Part shown: one piece after another, positions 14,591-24,429 of the stretch
Layout: each line of letters begins with the position of its first letter
How positions within the stretch are numbered: the stretch's first letter is position 1
Source: Pseudalkalibacillus berkeleyi
GTDB lineage: Bacteria > Bacillota > Bacilli > Bacillales > Fictibacillaceae
Length of the DNA: 64,000 nucleotides
Direction of reading: 5' to 3'
NCBI RefSeq assembly: GCF_021608225.1
Contig: NZ_JAKIJS010000001.1
Span: forward strand, 1,550,001-1,614,000
Program-made: the position numbers and the translations under genes
The notes under the pieces: model-generated
Databases searched by the model: none
The model's input: the letters and a program-made list of their open reading frames with translations, nothing else
Told to the model about the DNA's origin: nothing

Positions 14591-14961
14591 TGGAGACTCT
14601 CCTTGTTATTTGATTTATTTCTAACTTAATACTAATATATTTTTATTGATATTCACCATAGCAACGGAACCAAAAGCATCCAATATCCTTACCTTTTTTA
14701 ATAATAAAAGATGATTTCTCACCTTATTCTTCTTTTTTGAAAAAATATGCCTTATTCCGTTAAACTGCCCTTTTGTTGAGTAACGATAATCAATATTTCA
14801 CGCCTATATTTTAACATATTTTTCTATTGCCTTTGGCTTTTTTTGGTAATATGGATTTCTTAAACAACGTACCTCCATTTCATTTTTTTAAAATCTTATG
14901 CGGCATTATTTATATTCTCATGAAAAAAGCATTACCTCCTTTCAGAAGCAATGCTTTGCTC
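14591..14961. other. Gene-free stretch at the upper edge of the first array segment
   Basis: No credible gene. It holds a last left-core-like element TTCCGTTAAACTGCCC (14756-14770), then the 19-base sequence attttaacatatttttcta at 14808-14826, which recurs at the upper edge of the second array segment (46748-46766). Beyond it the DNA changes to the backbone genes. Confidence 0.6.
14926..14957 (-). terminator. Terminator of the nitronate monooxygenase gene
   Basis: AAAGCATT/AATGCTTT stem; in the minus direction the second arm runs into TTTTTT. It begins just past the end of the gene at 14962. Confidence 0.75.
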
Positions 14962-15972
14962 TTATTTTTGAGTAGTAGGTGTGGATAGTCCTTCTTTCGC
15001 TCGTTCGTATTCCTCTTGGATCTCGTCAACGATTTCTGATACAGTCTGGACGGCTTGAATTTGGTCTACGCCTTGTCCAGCTGACCATAGGTCTTTCCAT
15101 GCCTTTGAACCGGATTCATTCAGTGAGGATAGATCAACCTTTTCTTTGCTTTTGAGTTGTTCAATATCAATGCCTGCATTGGTGATGCTGTTTTTCAAGT
15201 AGTTTGCTTTTACACCGGTAAATGCATCTGTGTAAATGAGATCATCTAATGCGGAGTCAATGAGCATTCCCTTATATTCATCAGATGCGAAGCTTTCTTT
15301 TGCCGAAATGAATCTCGTCCCCATGTAGGCCATGTCTGTTCCTAATACTTGTGAAGCGAGCACATCTCTTCCACTCGAAATACATCCTGCTAAAATCGTG
15401 ATCCCATCCCAAAATTCTCTAACTGCCCCAGCAAAGGCGAAGCTGTTGATTGTGCCAGCATGTCCTCCTGCTCCCGAACAAACGAGAATGAGTCCATCTA
15501 CCCCTGTTGCAGCAGCCTTTCGGGCATGCGGAACGTTAGAGACATCAGAGAAAACCAATCCACCGTAGGAATGGACAGTCTGGATTACATCCGATGGATT
15601 CCCTAAAGAAGTAATGACGATTGGTGGCTCGTATTTTTTCACTATCTCCAGGTCTTTCTCGTAACGTTTGTTGGACTTATGTACAATCAGGTTAACTGCC
15701 CATGGCGCTACTTTTCTATCAGGCTCACTTTCTTTCACAGCTCTCAACTCATAGCATATGCGTTCCATCCATTCTTCTAGTATCGTTTCGGACCGAGCGT
15801 TCAATGATGGAAACGAACCTACGATACCCGCTTTACAGCTTTCAATGACCAGTTCAGGGCTCGATACGAGAAACATAGGCGCAGATATGACTGGTAACTT
15901 CAACTCTTTAGAAATACGATCTGGTAGTTTAGTTGTCAAAGGGAAAAACTCCTTCCAATAATTCATGTTCAT
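14962..15972 (-). CDS. Nitronate monooxygenase-family flavoprotein
   Basis: 336 residues of the FMN-dependent nitronate monooxygenase (2-nitropropane dioxygenase) family, which oxidises alkyl nitronates such as propionate-3-nitronate. Visible family features are the TIM-barrel start LPVISAPMFLVSSPELVI, the segment GVDGLILVCSGAGGHAG with the flavin phosphate-binding glycines, and ILAGCISSGRDVLA. It is a single gene with its own terminator, divergent from the carrier gene at 16057. GC content is visibly higher than in the array, consistent with backbone DNA. Confidence 0.88.
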   Translation of the reverse strand: MNMNYWKEFFPLTTKLPDRISKELKLPVISAPMFLVSSPELVIESCKAGIVGSFPSLNARSETILEEWMERICYELRAVKESEPDRKVAPWAVNLIVHKSNKRYEKDLEIVKKYEPPIVITSLGNPSDVIQTVHSYGGLVFSDVSNVPHARKAAATGVDGLILVCSGAGGHAGTINSFAFAGAVREFWDGITILAGCISSGRDVLASQVLGTDMAYMGTRFISAKESFASDEYKGMLIDSALDDLIYTDAFTGVKANYLKNSITNAGIDIEQLKSKEKVDLSSLNESGSKAWKDLWSAGQGVDQIQAVQTVSEIVDEIQEEYERAKEGLSTPTTQK

Positions 15973-16056
15973 TATAGTACTAATACGCGATTGAAATCGG
16001 TGTTACCTGCACCTATGCCTAAATTTCCTCATACCTTGCAGAAGGAGGGGGATTGT

Positions 16057-16995
16057 ATGGGAGCAATGTATGCGTTGTTCGGAGAGATGATTATGCTATA
16101 CGGGATTGCGGTGATCGGTTATGTCGCGCGGAGAGCCCGTATCCTACCTGACTCTTCGGATTACATCTTAACCCAGCTCGTCCTATATATCACGTTACCA
16201 GCACTCATTTTATATTCCATGGATTTCCCGTACGAGGCCGATTATCTTCACGAATTTGGATGGCTCTTACTCTTATCCACCACAGCCATCCTGATCGCCT
16301 GTGGTATCGGACGTATGTTACGAAAAAATGCAAACCTCTCAGAAGATCGAAAAGGGGTCTATGAAGGCCTTATTGTATTCGGGAATCAAGGGTTTATTGG
16401 TTATGCGATCATCTACATATTGCTTGGTGAGATCGGTATCCTTTATACAGCTGTCTTCAACTTCTTATATATCGTGTTGATTTGGACATACGGCATCTAT
16501 GTCGTCGGTCGGAGCAATGCATCCTTCTCATGGAGATGGCTCATATTCAATCCAGGGGTGATTGCGACAATAGTTGGGTTCATCGTTTATCTCCTACCGT
16601 ATCAGTGGCCTCAAACTTTTCACAGCTTGTTTGAAACGGTGGGGCTTCCAACCGTGCCTCTGTCCATGTTGATTATCGGGATTCTGCTTGCAAACTTAAA
16701 CAAAAAAGAGGTATGGAGCTATATTCGAAGCCCACACCTCTGGTCTGCTGCATTTATGCGATTGTTAGGTATCCCGCTCTGCCTACTCCCGTTTATCTTC
16801 ATTTTAGATAACAAAATTCTCTTGCTTGTCGCCGTGCTCGTTGCTGCAACTCCTTCTGCCCCGACAATCGCGTTGTATGCTAGGAAATATGGAGGAGATC
16901 CATACTTCGCTTCAGTCGGGTCTGCAGTTACAACAATCCTTTCAATGTTTACAATCACATTCTTATACGGTCTATTGAAATGGCTAGGCGTATGA
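16057..16995 (+). CDS. AEC-family (auxin efflux carrier-type) transporter
   Basis: 312 residues from the ATG at 16057, chosen because AGAAGGAGGGGG lies just upstream; the frame itself is open from 15991. Ten hydrophobic helices are apparent, with the typical split: helices 1-5, a central loop, then FETVGLPTVPLSMLIIGILL. The family exports small organic anions such as malate; the substrate here is unknown. Its 3' end overlaps the end of the convergent amiE-like gene by 12 bases. Confidence 0.87.
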   Translation: MGAMYALFGEMIMLYGIAVIGYVARRARILPDSSDYILTQLVLYITLPALILYSMDFPYEADYLHEFGWLLLLSTTAILIACGIGRMLRKNANLSEDRKGVYEGLIVFGNQGFIGYAIIYILLGEIGILYTAVFNFLYIVLIWTYGIYVVGRSNASFSWRWLIFNPGVIATIVGFIVYLLPYQWPQTFHSLFETVGLPTVPLSMLIIGILLANLNKKEVWSYIRSPHLWSAAFMRLLGIPLCLLPFIFILDNKILLLVAVLVAATPSAPTIALYARKYGGDPYFASVGSAVTTILSMFTITFLYGLLKWLGV

Positions 16996-18057
16996 CAAGA
17001 CAGCTTCATGTATGGTGCGGCGCAGGTTATTGATATTTGGAGGATGATTTTGGTGCAGCCGGTTCGTCAATAAAATGACAACAAGATTCCGGTTTGGATG
17101 AACGTAAAGCGACGTTCCGGTAAAACCCGTATGTCCAAATCCTTCAGGAAAAATGGAGGACTTTTCAAACCCTATACTTCTCGTACCAACCGACGTATTA
17201 TTCACCTCTTGAATCAATTGTTTTTTAATCCCTACCTTTTCAGCAAATGATGGTTGCGTATAAATTCTTCCAATGTCACAAACATCCTCCATATTTGAAA
17301 AGAGTCCTGCATGTCCGGAGACTCCATTGAAAAAATAATATGTGTTTCCGTCGTTAACTTCACCGCAAATTGGGATTTCCGTACTTCGCCAACGATCAAA
17401 AGCGAGCGCACGACTTTCGCACATCTTCATTTCAATCGGGTTTCCGAACTCGGTTGCAGCCACATTCCCCTGTTCAATCGGTCCATACCGCATGGAGGTG
17501 AATTCGAGCGGAACCTTGATAAGTTCGTGAAATGCATCGCCTAACTTCAACCGTGTAATTTTTTCAATTACTTTTCCAAGTAAGATGAAATTCAGATCAC
17601 TATAAACTACTTTGTCCTTTCCCATATGAAAAAGATCTGCACCTAAATGCTCGAGTTGCTTGAAAAAGTCTGCATTTCCCGTATAAAACGGATACCAGGC
17701 CACTAAACCTGAAGAATGTGTTAGGAGTTCAAAAATGGTTATTTCTCTGATCCGGTTTTTCAACTCAGGACTTTGTATATCTAAAAGATTTACAAGTTTC
17801 GTATCTATTCTGAACTTCCCATCGCTGATCAACTTGAGAACCATCGTAGTCGTAATGATTTTCGTAAGCGATGCAATATCAAAAACCGTTCCTAACGTTA
17901 CCGGCTGTACACTCGGAAATGTTTGACGATGTCCTGCAGCTTTTTCATAAAGAGTCACTCCGTCACTCATCACTTTCAAGACACACCCTGGAACTACTTT
18001 CGGTACCGTTTTATCAATGATACCATCCAATTCTAACCTCAATTCCATTCCACTCAT
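16984..18057 (-). CDS. amiE: Beta-lactamase-fold serine hydrolase, AmiE-like
   Basis: 357 residues of the class C beta-lactamase/penicillin-binding-protein-like fold. The catalytic SxxK is SLTK at residues 63-66, the YxN-type motif is YSD at 152-154, and HTG near 317 takes the KTG place. It is the last gene of a muropeptide recovery operon, 2 bases after nagZ, matching the position of AmiE (YbbE) next to NagZ in B. subtilis, where it cleaves the lactyl-amide bond of MurNAc-peptides. No signal peptide is evident, which differs from a secreted AmiE and may mean it acts on imported fragments. Assignment rests on context plus fold. Confidence 0.7.
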   Translation of the reverse strand: MSGMELRLELDGIIDKTVPKVVPGCVLKVMSDGVTLYEKAAGHRQTFPSVQPVTLGTVFDIASLTKIITTTMVLKLISDGKFRIDTKLVNLLDIQSPELKNRIREITIFELLTHSSGLVAWYPFYTGNADFFKQLEHLGADLFHMGKDKVVYSDLNFILLGKVIEKITRLKLGDAFHELIKVPLEFTSMRYGPIEQGNVAATEFGNPIEMKMCESRALAFDRWRSTEIPICGEVNDGNTYYFFNGVSGHAGLFSNMEDVCDIGRIYTQPSFAEKVGIKKQLIQEVNNTSVGTRSIGFEKSSIFPEGFGHTGFTGTSLYVHPNRNLVVILLTNRLHQNHPPNINNLRRTIHEAVLSYA

Positions 18058-18058
18058 C

Positions 18059-19777
18059 TCACTTTTCGTTTAGACGTTTTACAGGAAGCTCACCATTCGC
18101 TTTGATCTTTCCGAAAATAAGGTCTGCCGTCGCCTGGAATGAAGGGTGATAATCAGAGTATTGAGCGATGGCGGCATCAACACCTAATAACCTGTCATAA
18201 TCATACGGATTTCTCACCATGACAAGGATGGATTGTTTAGATTTTCTAACTACTTCTGTTAGAACGGTTTCCTCCCAGCTGGTGTCTCCCTCACCTACTA
18301 TGGTCGATGAGTCAGTAATTAGGACTGTGAGATCTCCGTCCTCAATCAGCTTCAACTGATCTTTCGACAATGACCCATTTTTATTTTTCAGTGCCTCTAA
18401 CTTCACAATATGAAATTTCTTGTGGTACTTCCACAATGCATTTTTCATCGATTCGAGATTCCGACCATCACTCGCGACCAATGTGATCTCACCGGAAAAC
18501 GGTTCTTGCAATGGAAGCAATTCCTCTTGGTCGCTTAATAAGGTCACGGATTGTTTTGCTATTTTTTTCTCTAATTGAACCGCTTGATATGGCGGCTTCT
18601 CTTTTAAATCTGGATCAACCCAATCCATTTTCGCTTTTAAAATACGTCGAACCGAAGTATCCAGCCTCTTTTCAGATATTCGTTCGTCCTCCACCGCTTC
18701 AATTAAAGCATCGTAAGCTACTTTCAAATGATCCGGCATGACGATGACATCGACACCAGCTAAAACAGCCTGGACCGCGGCTTCACCAGGTCCGAAGTGA
18801 TCAGCAATCGCCTTCATTTCCATTGAATCGGTAAAAATCAGACCTTCAAATCCCATCTCTTTTCTAAGCAACTCATTCATGATTTTGGGTGATAAAGTGG
18901 CAGGAACTTTGATAGGAAGACCGTCTTTACGCGAAGTGAATTCAGATGAATCGATGTTCGGGAAGGTGATATGAGCGGTCATGATTCCAGGAACGCTTTG
19001 CTCAATCATTGACTGGAAAGGGACTAATTCAGTCTGTTTCAACTCATCCAGGGATTGTTCACTTACAGGCAATACGTAGTGGGAGTCCATATTTACACTT
19101 CCGTGGCCTGGAAAATGCTTGGCGACTGCCATAACACCTTCATCGTGAAGACCGTTCATGAACGCTGCTCCCATTTCACTTACTAAACGCGGATCATCAC
19201 CAAAAGACCGAACACCAATGACCGGATTATTCGGGTTATTATTTACATCAACTGAAGGTGCAAAATTAATATGGATTCCAACCTGCTTCAGTTCAGCTCC
19301 AATCACTTGTCCAGTTTCACGAGCAAGTTCTGAATTCCGTGTGGCTGCAAGTGCCATATTCCCAGATAACTTGGGGAAATAGGGTAAACGCGTCACTAAA
19401 CCGCCTTCCTGATCGATAGATATGAGTAGAGGTAGCTCGCTTTCTTTTTGTAAAGATTTGTTTAACTGTTTAAGTTGTTGACGAGAATCAACATTTTCAC
19501 GGAAAAGAATGATGCCTCCTGGTTTGAATGTCTGAATCAATTTTTTCAGATCACCGCTCATTTCTGTGACCGGCTCTCCATCCATCTCACGAATCGCGGG
19601 CATCAATAGCTGTCCGACTTTTTCTTCTAATGTCATTTGATCAAGATATCTATTAATAGAATCAGCTGATTGCACGTCATCCCAAGCTATCGATCTTTCG
19701 GAGTATAGGTACATGGATGATAGTGTTATGAATACCAAAAGAATCGTAAGAATCATCCAACTAGTCGGTCGCTTCAT
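18059..19777 (-). CDS. nagZ: Exported beta-N-acetylhexosaminidase, GH3 (NagZ-like)
   Basis: 572 residues. A hydrophobic N-terminal segment (SWMILTILLVFITLSSMYLY, residues 6-25) anchors or exports it. The GH3 domain has the NagZ-defining AVAKHFPGHGSVNMDSH loop carrying the Asp-His dyad used as general acid-base, and IFTDSMEMKAI with the nucleophile Asp. A C-terminal domain of about 180 residues follows, as in Bacillus NagZ (YbbD). It removes GlcNAc from the non-reducing end of wall fragments outside the cell. Lies between anmK and amiE in the operon. Confidence 0.92.
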   Translation of the reverse strand: MKRPTSWMILTILLVFITLSSMYLYSERSIAWDDVQSADSINRYLDQMTLEEKVGQLLMPAIREMDGEPVTEMSGDLKKLIQTFKPGGIILFRENVDSRQQLKQLNKSLQKESELPLLISIDQEGGLVTRLPYFPKLSGNMALAATRNSELARETGQVIGAELKQVGIHINFAPSVDVNNNPNNPVIGVRSFGDDPRLVSEMGAAFMNGLHDEGVMAVAKHFPGHGSVNMDSHYVLPVSEQSLDELKQTELVPFQSMIEQSVPGIMTAHITFPNIDSSEFTSRKDGLPIKVPATLSPKIMNELLRKEMGFEGLIFTDSMEMKAIADHFGPGEAAVQAVLAGVDVIVMPDHLKVAYDALIEAVEDERISEKRLDTSVRRILKAKMDWVDPDLKEKPPYQAVQLEKKIAKQSVTLLSDQEELLPLQEPFSGEITLVASDGRNLESMKNALWKYHKKFHIVKLEALKNKNGSLSKDQLKLIEDGDLTVLITDSSTIVGEGDTSWEETVLTEVVRKSKQSILVMVRNPYDYDRLLGVDAAIAQYSDYHPSFQATADLIFGKIKANGELPVKRLNEK

Positions 19778-19797
19778 ACGAACACCTCAAATTCTAA

Positions 19798-20970
19798 TTA
19801 AGATGGGAGTGCGAGCTTACCCATGATGACCGATTGTGACGCGCCTGTGGCAGATGGTAAGTTGTTCGTTTCACCGTGAAGAAACTGATTGCCGAGAATG
19901 GTGAACGCAATCGCCTCTTTCGCGTCTCCATTGAATGATATGTCATCCATTTTGGAAACCTTGTAGGGAAGAGAATTGCGCAAGCCGTCCATAATCGCTT
20001 CGTTGTATGCTCCTCCTCCAGAAACGATCAGCTGATCAATTGTATGTTCTTTATGTATATAGAGCGATAAGCTTTGAACGATCATTTCCACAGTGTAGGC
20101 AGTAATCGTAGCGATTGTATCTTCCATTGATAGGTTTAATGTCTTTGCTTTCATGAGAATCTGTCCCAGGCGATCTTCTGTATAAAGCTCTCTCCCCGTG
20201 CTTTTAGGTGGTTTGATCTGTAAAAATTGATCTTCTTCAATCAATGATTCTAGCAACTTATCGTGTATCGTCCCTTTTTTCGCTAAATCTCCATTTTCAT
20301 CAAAAGTTTTCCCTGTTAACCGGCGTACAGCACCATCAATGAGGACATTGCCTGGTCCGATATCAAACGCACTGACTTCCCTGTTTATTTCTGAAATGGC
20401 TGGTACAACAGACAAATTGCTAATTCCACCAATGTTCAATAAGATGCGGTTCTTGGTTTCATGGGAAAACAACAACCTATCCACAAATGGAACCAACGGA
20501 GCTCCTTGACCATCATATGCCATGTCATTTGGCCGAAAATCACCAACCGTTAAAATACCCGTTTTTGCTGCGATATTAGCTAACTCACCAATTTGTAAGG
20601 TCGATCGTTCCTCTGGCCAATGGTAAATCGTCTGACCGTGCGAACTGATGAACTGAATATCTTTGGGGAGATACCCTGTTTTCTTAATAACGTTCAATGC
20701 AGCCTCACCAAAGAGATCTCCAAGTACAACATTCATTTTGCAAATTTTTTCAACCGTTGATTTCTTAGGATCACACAGTTCTATCAATTGTTCACGCTCT
20801 TCTACAGAATAAGGAGTAGTATCGAATGCTAGGAGTTTTACTTCAGTACCTGGACCGAAGCCTTTAATTTCCACTAAGGCTGCATCTACGCCATCGAGTG
20901 AGGTACCTGACATCAAACCGACGGCAAGTTTCCTGTTACTTTCTACAATAGCAGTAAGTTTCTTTAACAT
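19798..20970 (-). CDS. anmK: Anhydro-N-acetylmuramic acid kinase
   Basis: 390 residues, full length. The start VGLMSGTSLDGVDAALVEI is diagnostic of AnmK, as are NIGGISNLSVV and the SGGGAYNEAIM near the C-terminus. The enzyme opens the 1,6-anhydro ring of anhMurNAc and phosphorylates it to MurNAc-6-P, the substrate of MurQ in the same operon. Anhydro sugars arise from lytic transglycosylases, and a SpoIID-family protein, a group with that activity, is encoded divergently at 27977. Ten bases separate it from the regulator gene upstream. Confidence 0.96.
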   Translation of the reverse strand: MLKKLTAIVESNRKLAVGLMSGTSLDGVDAALVEIKGFGPGTEVKLLAFDTTPYSVEEREQLIELCDPKKSTVEKICKMNVVLGDLFGEAALNVIKKTGYLPKDIQFISSHGQTIYHWPEERSTLQIGELANIAAKTGILTVGDFRPNDMAYDGQGAPLVPFVDRLLFSHETKNRILLNIGGISNLSVVPAISEINREVSAFDIGPGNVLIDGAVRRLTGKTFDENGDLAKKGTIHDKLLESLIEEDQFLQIKPPKSTGRELYTEDRLGQILMKAKTLNLSMEDTIATITAYTVEMIVQSLSLYIHKEHTIDQLIVSGGGAYNEAIMDGLRNSLPYKVSKMDDISFNGDAKEAIAFTILGNQFLHGETNNLPSATGASQSVIMGKLALPS

Positions 20971-20979
20971 ACTAGCCCC

Positions 20980-21846
20980 CTATTTCCTGCGCTTTTGTTG
21001 AATATACTCGATTGCGTTCCGGCTTTCGTCGAGGTATTGGATGGATGCATCATATTGGGTGGAGGCGACACACATGAATAATATATCCAGCACATGAAGC
21101 TGGGCGATTCTTGAAGAAGTTGCGCCACTTCTAAACGTCGCTTCCTTAGATGCTGACGTATAAAGTTTAATTTTCGCCTGTTCTGAGACCTTAGACGATC
21201 CGTACTTCGTCAGGCTGATTGTTGTAGCTCCCTTTTGGTTCGCGAGCTCGAGAATTTGCGCTACCTCAGCTGTTTCACCAGAAAATGAAATTCCTACAAC
21301 AACATCCTCCGGCTTCACATTTCCAACGAGCATCGCAACCATATGAAGATCGGAAAATGCGGTTACATTCTTATGAATTCTGAGAAATTTCTGCTGTGCA
21401 TCTTGCGCGATGATTGCAGAGGCACCAACACCGAAGAAATGGATAGTCCCTGCATTTTCCAAGGCTTCAACAGATCTGGAAAGCTCACTTAAATGCAACA
21501 TTTCACCCGTTTCTTTCAACGACTGGATGCTGTTGTTCGTCATTTTCTCCAAAACCGAAGCGTGAGACTCATTCGGTTGGATGTCTCGATAGCCTTCGTG
21601 AACACTTTTCTGAAGGTCACCGACCACTTTCATCTTCAATTCTTGAAATCCTTTCAACCCGAGCGATTTACATAATCGGATGACTGCAGCACTACTCGTT
21701 TGGCTTAATTGTGCCAATTCACTCGTCGTACTTGAAATAGCTGCCCTAGGATCCTGTAAAATAAACGATGCAATCTTCTTCTCAGATGGGGGTAACTTAT
21801 CATGCATTTCTTTCAGCATGACAAGTCCCCCTGTAGTATTTGTCAT
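20980..21846 (-). CDS. murR: RpiR-family regulator with SIS domain, MurR type
   Basis: 288 residues. The N-terminal RpiR helix-turn-helix (LPPSEKKIASFIL, then SELAQLSQTSSAAVIRLCK) is followed by a sugar isomerase domain (about 125-260) with FFGVGASAIIAQDAQQKFLRI and SFSGETAEV, the sugar-phosphate site. MurR proteins sense MurNAc-6-P and control MurQ operons. It lies inside the operon between nagZ and anmK, so it would regulate its own transcription. A possible operator lies upstream of murQ at 27871-27918. Confidence 0.9.
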   Translation of the reverse strand: MTNTTGGLVMLKEMHDKLPPSEKKIASFILQDPRAAISSTTSELAQLSQTSSAAVIRLCKSLGLKGFQELKMKVVGDLQKSVHEGYRDIQPNESHASVLEKMTNNSIQSLKETGEMLHLSELSRSVEALENAGTIHFFGVGASAIIAQDAQQKFLRIHKNVTAFSDLHMVAMLVGNVKPEDVVVGISFSGETAEVAQILELANQKGATTISLTKYGSSKVSEQAKIKLYTSASKEATFRSGATSSRIAQLHVLDILFMCVASTQYDASIQYLDESRNAIEYIQQKRRK

Positions 21847-21868
21847 CTAGATCACCTGCTTTTCACAA

Positions 21869-23452
21869 TCAATTTGTATTTGGAATGGTTACTGGAAACG
21901 ATCCTTCAACCTTTTCTAATCCGAATAAGCTACGAACGGCTAACCGCAATGCTGGGGTTGTGAATTCATAAGTGGCAATGGATACATCCACCTTTGGAAA
22001 GAGTCCGATATCATAAGGACTTCTCATTGCAATATGGATAATTGGTTTACCAAGACTCATCATATCTTGCATGAGACGTTGTTGTCCTTCAGACCGGGTT
22101 GCAGATAACGTGCCCACCAAAATGATATCTGCACTATTCCCTAGCACTTTCATAAAATCAATTTCACTTTGTTCTGGTTGCTGTGAGACTGTAACGACTT
22201 TCGCTCCTGGATTTAACTCTTTTAGTAGTTCTCCGAGCGCATGTGAAGAAAAACGTTCATCTTCCACTTCTGTTAGATATCCGTTCTCTGGATATATGAC
22301 CAATATTCGCTCATGCTGATTTCTCGTTAATGGCAGCAAGCCGCTTTTTCGTTCAAGCAGTGTGATCCCTTTTCGCATCACGTCTTCTGCTAATGTTTGA
22401 TGATGTTCAGGTTTCTTGAATGGCGTAAGGTTATCATTCCATTTCAATGAACTTGATTTCAACTTCATTACACGAGCATACGCTTCGTCGATCGTTTTTT
22501 CTTCAATTTCACCATTCGTCACGGCTTGATAGATTTTTTCCAATACGTCATGTTGTAACTCTGGTAAGTGAGAAACCATAATTAAGTCCACTCCTGCTTT
22601 AATCGCCTCAACAGCACCGTGTGACGTACCGATTCCATCAGCAATCGCCTTCATCTCCATGCAATCTGTCGTGATGACACCTTCAAACCCAAGGTCTTCT
22701 CGCAACAATCCTGTCATGACCGGTTTAGACATCGTTGCCGGACGATTCACTTCAGGCTCGATGGAAGGAAAATAGACATGGGAGGACATAACGGTTTCTG
22801 CACCATTTTCTATCCCCTCTTTAAAAGAAACTAATTCAACTTCATGAAGTCGCTGAAGTGCATGTGGTATGACAGGTAAAGAAAGATGTGAGTCGACAGC
22901 TGTATCCCCGTGTCCCGGAAAATGCTTCAATGTCGTAATGACGCCTGAGGCTTGCATACCCTTCATGAGTTGCGTACCGAATTGAGCAACATTGTTGGGA
23001 TTTTCTCCAAATGAACGTACATCGATTACGGGATTATTCGGATTATTGTTGACATCTACTACGGGAGCGAGATTCCAATTGATTCCTAAATCCATCAACT
23101 CTTGACCTGAAGCTTTTCCTACCTCATATGCCAGTTTTTCATCCCCAGTTGCCCCGAGCAGCATCGCACCAGGAAACACCGTTGTGCCTTCTCCAAGCCG
23201 ACGGACGACGCCGTTTTCTTGATCAATACAAATGAACAAAGGATGATTGTGTCCCGCATTTTTTGCAGTCGATTGTAACGTTGAAGTGAGTTGTTGAATT
23301 TCTTCAGTCGTTCCAATATTTCGTCCGAATAGTATGATTCCGCCGACATGGTGGTTTTCAATCAGGTCCTTAATTTCGTCAGACATCTTTTCAGGATGAT
23401 CTGCTTTAAACCCGAACACCATGAGTTGACCGATTTTTTCACGTAAATCCAT
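21869..23452 (-). CDS. nagZ: Cytoplasmic beta-N-acetylhexosaminidase, GH3 (second NagZ)
   Basis: 527 residues and no signal peptide: it begins directly with MDLREKIGQLMVFGF. The acid-base loop TTLKHFPGHGDTAVDSH and nucleophile segment VITTDCMEMKAI are intact, and a C-terminal domain follows. Its start shares a base with the stop of the permease gene (TAATG), indicating coupled translation. The likely job is to split GlcNAc-MurNAc or GlcNAc-anhMurNAc units after import by the ABC system. Having both an exported and an internal NagZ in one operon is notable. Confidence 0.92.
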   Translation of the reverse strand: MDLREKIGQLMVFGFKADHPEKMSDEIKDLIENHHVGGIILFGRNIGTTEEIQQLTSTLQSTAKNAGHNHPLFICIDQENGVVRRLGEGTTVFPGAMLLGATGDEKLAYEVGKASGQELMDLGINWNLAPVVDVNNNPNNPVIDVRSFGENPNNVAQFGTQLMKGMQASGVITTLKHFPGHGDTAVDSHLSLPVIPHALQRLHEVELVSFKEGIENGAETVMSSHVYFPSIEPEVNRPATMSKPVMTGLLREDLGFEGVITTDCMEMKAIADGIGTSHGAVEAIKAGVDLIMVSHLPELQHDVLEKIYQAVTNGEIEEKTIDEAYARVMKLKSSSLKWNDNLTPFKKPEHHQTLAEDVMRKGITLLERKSGLLPLTRNQHERILVIYPENGYLTEVEDERFSSHALGELLKELNPGAKVVTVSQQPEQSEIDFMKVLGNSADIILVGTLSATRSEGQQRLMQDMMSLGKPIIHIAMRSPYDIGLFPKVDVSIATYEFTTPALRLAVRSLFGLEKVEGSFPVTIPNTN

Positions 23453-24417
23453 TATTGTTTCACCCCACCCATCGATAATCCTTTAACAAAGTAGCGTTGG
23501 AATAATAGGAAGAATACAATCATTGGGATTGCAGCTACCGTTGCACCTGTCATCAGTAATTTAAAGCTCGCGAGGTTTGCATCCTGTAATGTTTTCAATC
23601 CAGCTGGCAACGTAAGTAAGTTTTCATCATTTAAAACGATGATTGGCCATAGGAATGAGTTCCACATTAAAACGAAGGTGAAAATACTTAGTACTGCCAT
23701 CGCTGGTTTTGCAAGTGGCACGATGACTGTCCAGAAGATTTTCCATTCTGAAGCCCCGTCGATTTTCGCTGCTTCAATTAGTTCATCAGGAATGGCGAGT
23801 AAGAATTGTCGCATCAAGAACACACCAAAGGCAAGCGCTAGACTTGGAAAAATCAATGCCCAGTGCGTGTCGAAAAGTTGCAGTTTCTGCACCATCATAA
23901 ACGTCGGCACAAGGGTCACTTGTTCTGGAATCATCATAGTAGAGATAATTGCCCAGAAGATGATCATCTTACCTGGAAACTTCTTTTTGGCAAGTACATA
24001 TCCTGACATCGTGTCGATCAGGACAATTGCGACAGTAGTGACAATGGATATATATAAGCTGTTGAGCAGCCACTTCATGATCTTTGTCCGTTCAAACAGA
24101 ATAACGAATCCTTCGAACGTCTTCGTTACCACTTCATCCATTTTTTGATCGTGATAAACTGCTTGAGCTTCGTTACCTGCATCCTCTGCAGCTTCGCGCA
24201 TTTTCCATTGATGGAAGTATTCATTCACACCTACTGGATAGAGCTTAGGTGGCGTAGATTCCACATAATTGATCGGCTCCTCCATTGTTTCATTTTGATA
24301 GCTTGGCAGTTGGAGTGAAGTTGCAAATACCCAATAGAGAGGGAGCAACGAAACGACCGCCATGAATATGAGTGTTACATAAATAAGAAATTTACCTAGC
24401 TTTTGATTTTGTTTCAT
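23452..24417 (-). CDS. ABC sugar transporter permease, MalG type
   Basis: 321 residues of the CUT1 carbohydrate importer permease family. Six membrane helices are apparent; the ATPase-docking EAA loop reads ELIEAAKIDGASEWKIFW (about 214-231). An extra polar region of about 75 residues between the first two helices (residues about 35-105) is longer than usual. It pairs with the MalF-type permease 12 bases upstream. No ATPase gene is in the operon; in Bacillaceae a shared ATPase of the MsmX type usually serves such importers. Confidence 0.9.
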   Translation of the reverse strand: MKQNQKLGKFLIYVTLIFMAVVSLLPLYWVFATSLQLPSYQNETMEEPINYVESTPPKLYPVGVNEYFHQWKMREAAEDAGNEAQAVYHDQKMDEVVTKTFEGFVILFERTKIMKWLLNSLYISIVTTVAIVLIDTMSGYVLAKKKFPGKMIIFWAIISTMMIPEQVTLVPTFMMVQKLQLFDTHWALIFPSLALAFGVFLMRQFLLAIPDELIEAAKIDGASEWKIFWTVIVPLAKPAMAVLSIFTFVLMWNSFLWPIIVLNDENLLTLPAGLKTLQDANLASFKLLMTGATVAAIPMIVFFLLFQRYFVKGLSMGGVKQ

Positions 24418-24429
24418 ATTCCCACCTCC

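Noticed and set aside
15991-16056. Upstream extension of the AEC carrier frame
   Set aside because: The extension has no ribosome binding site, whereas AGAAGGAGGGGG precedes the ATG at 16057.
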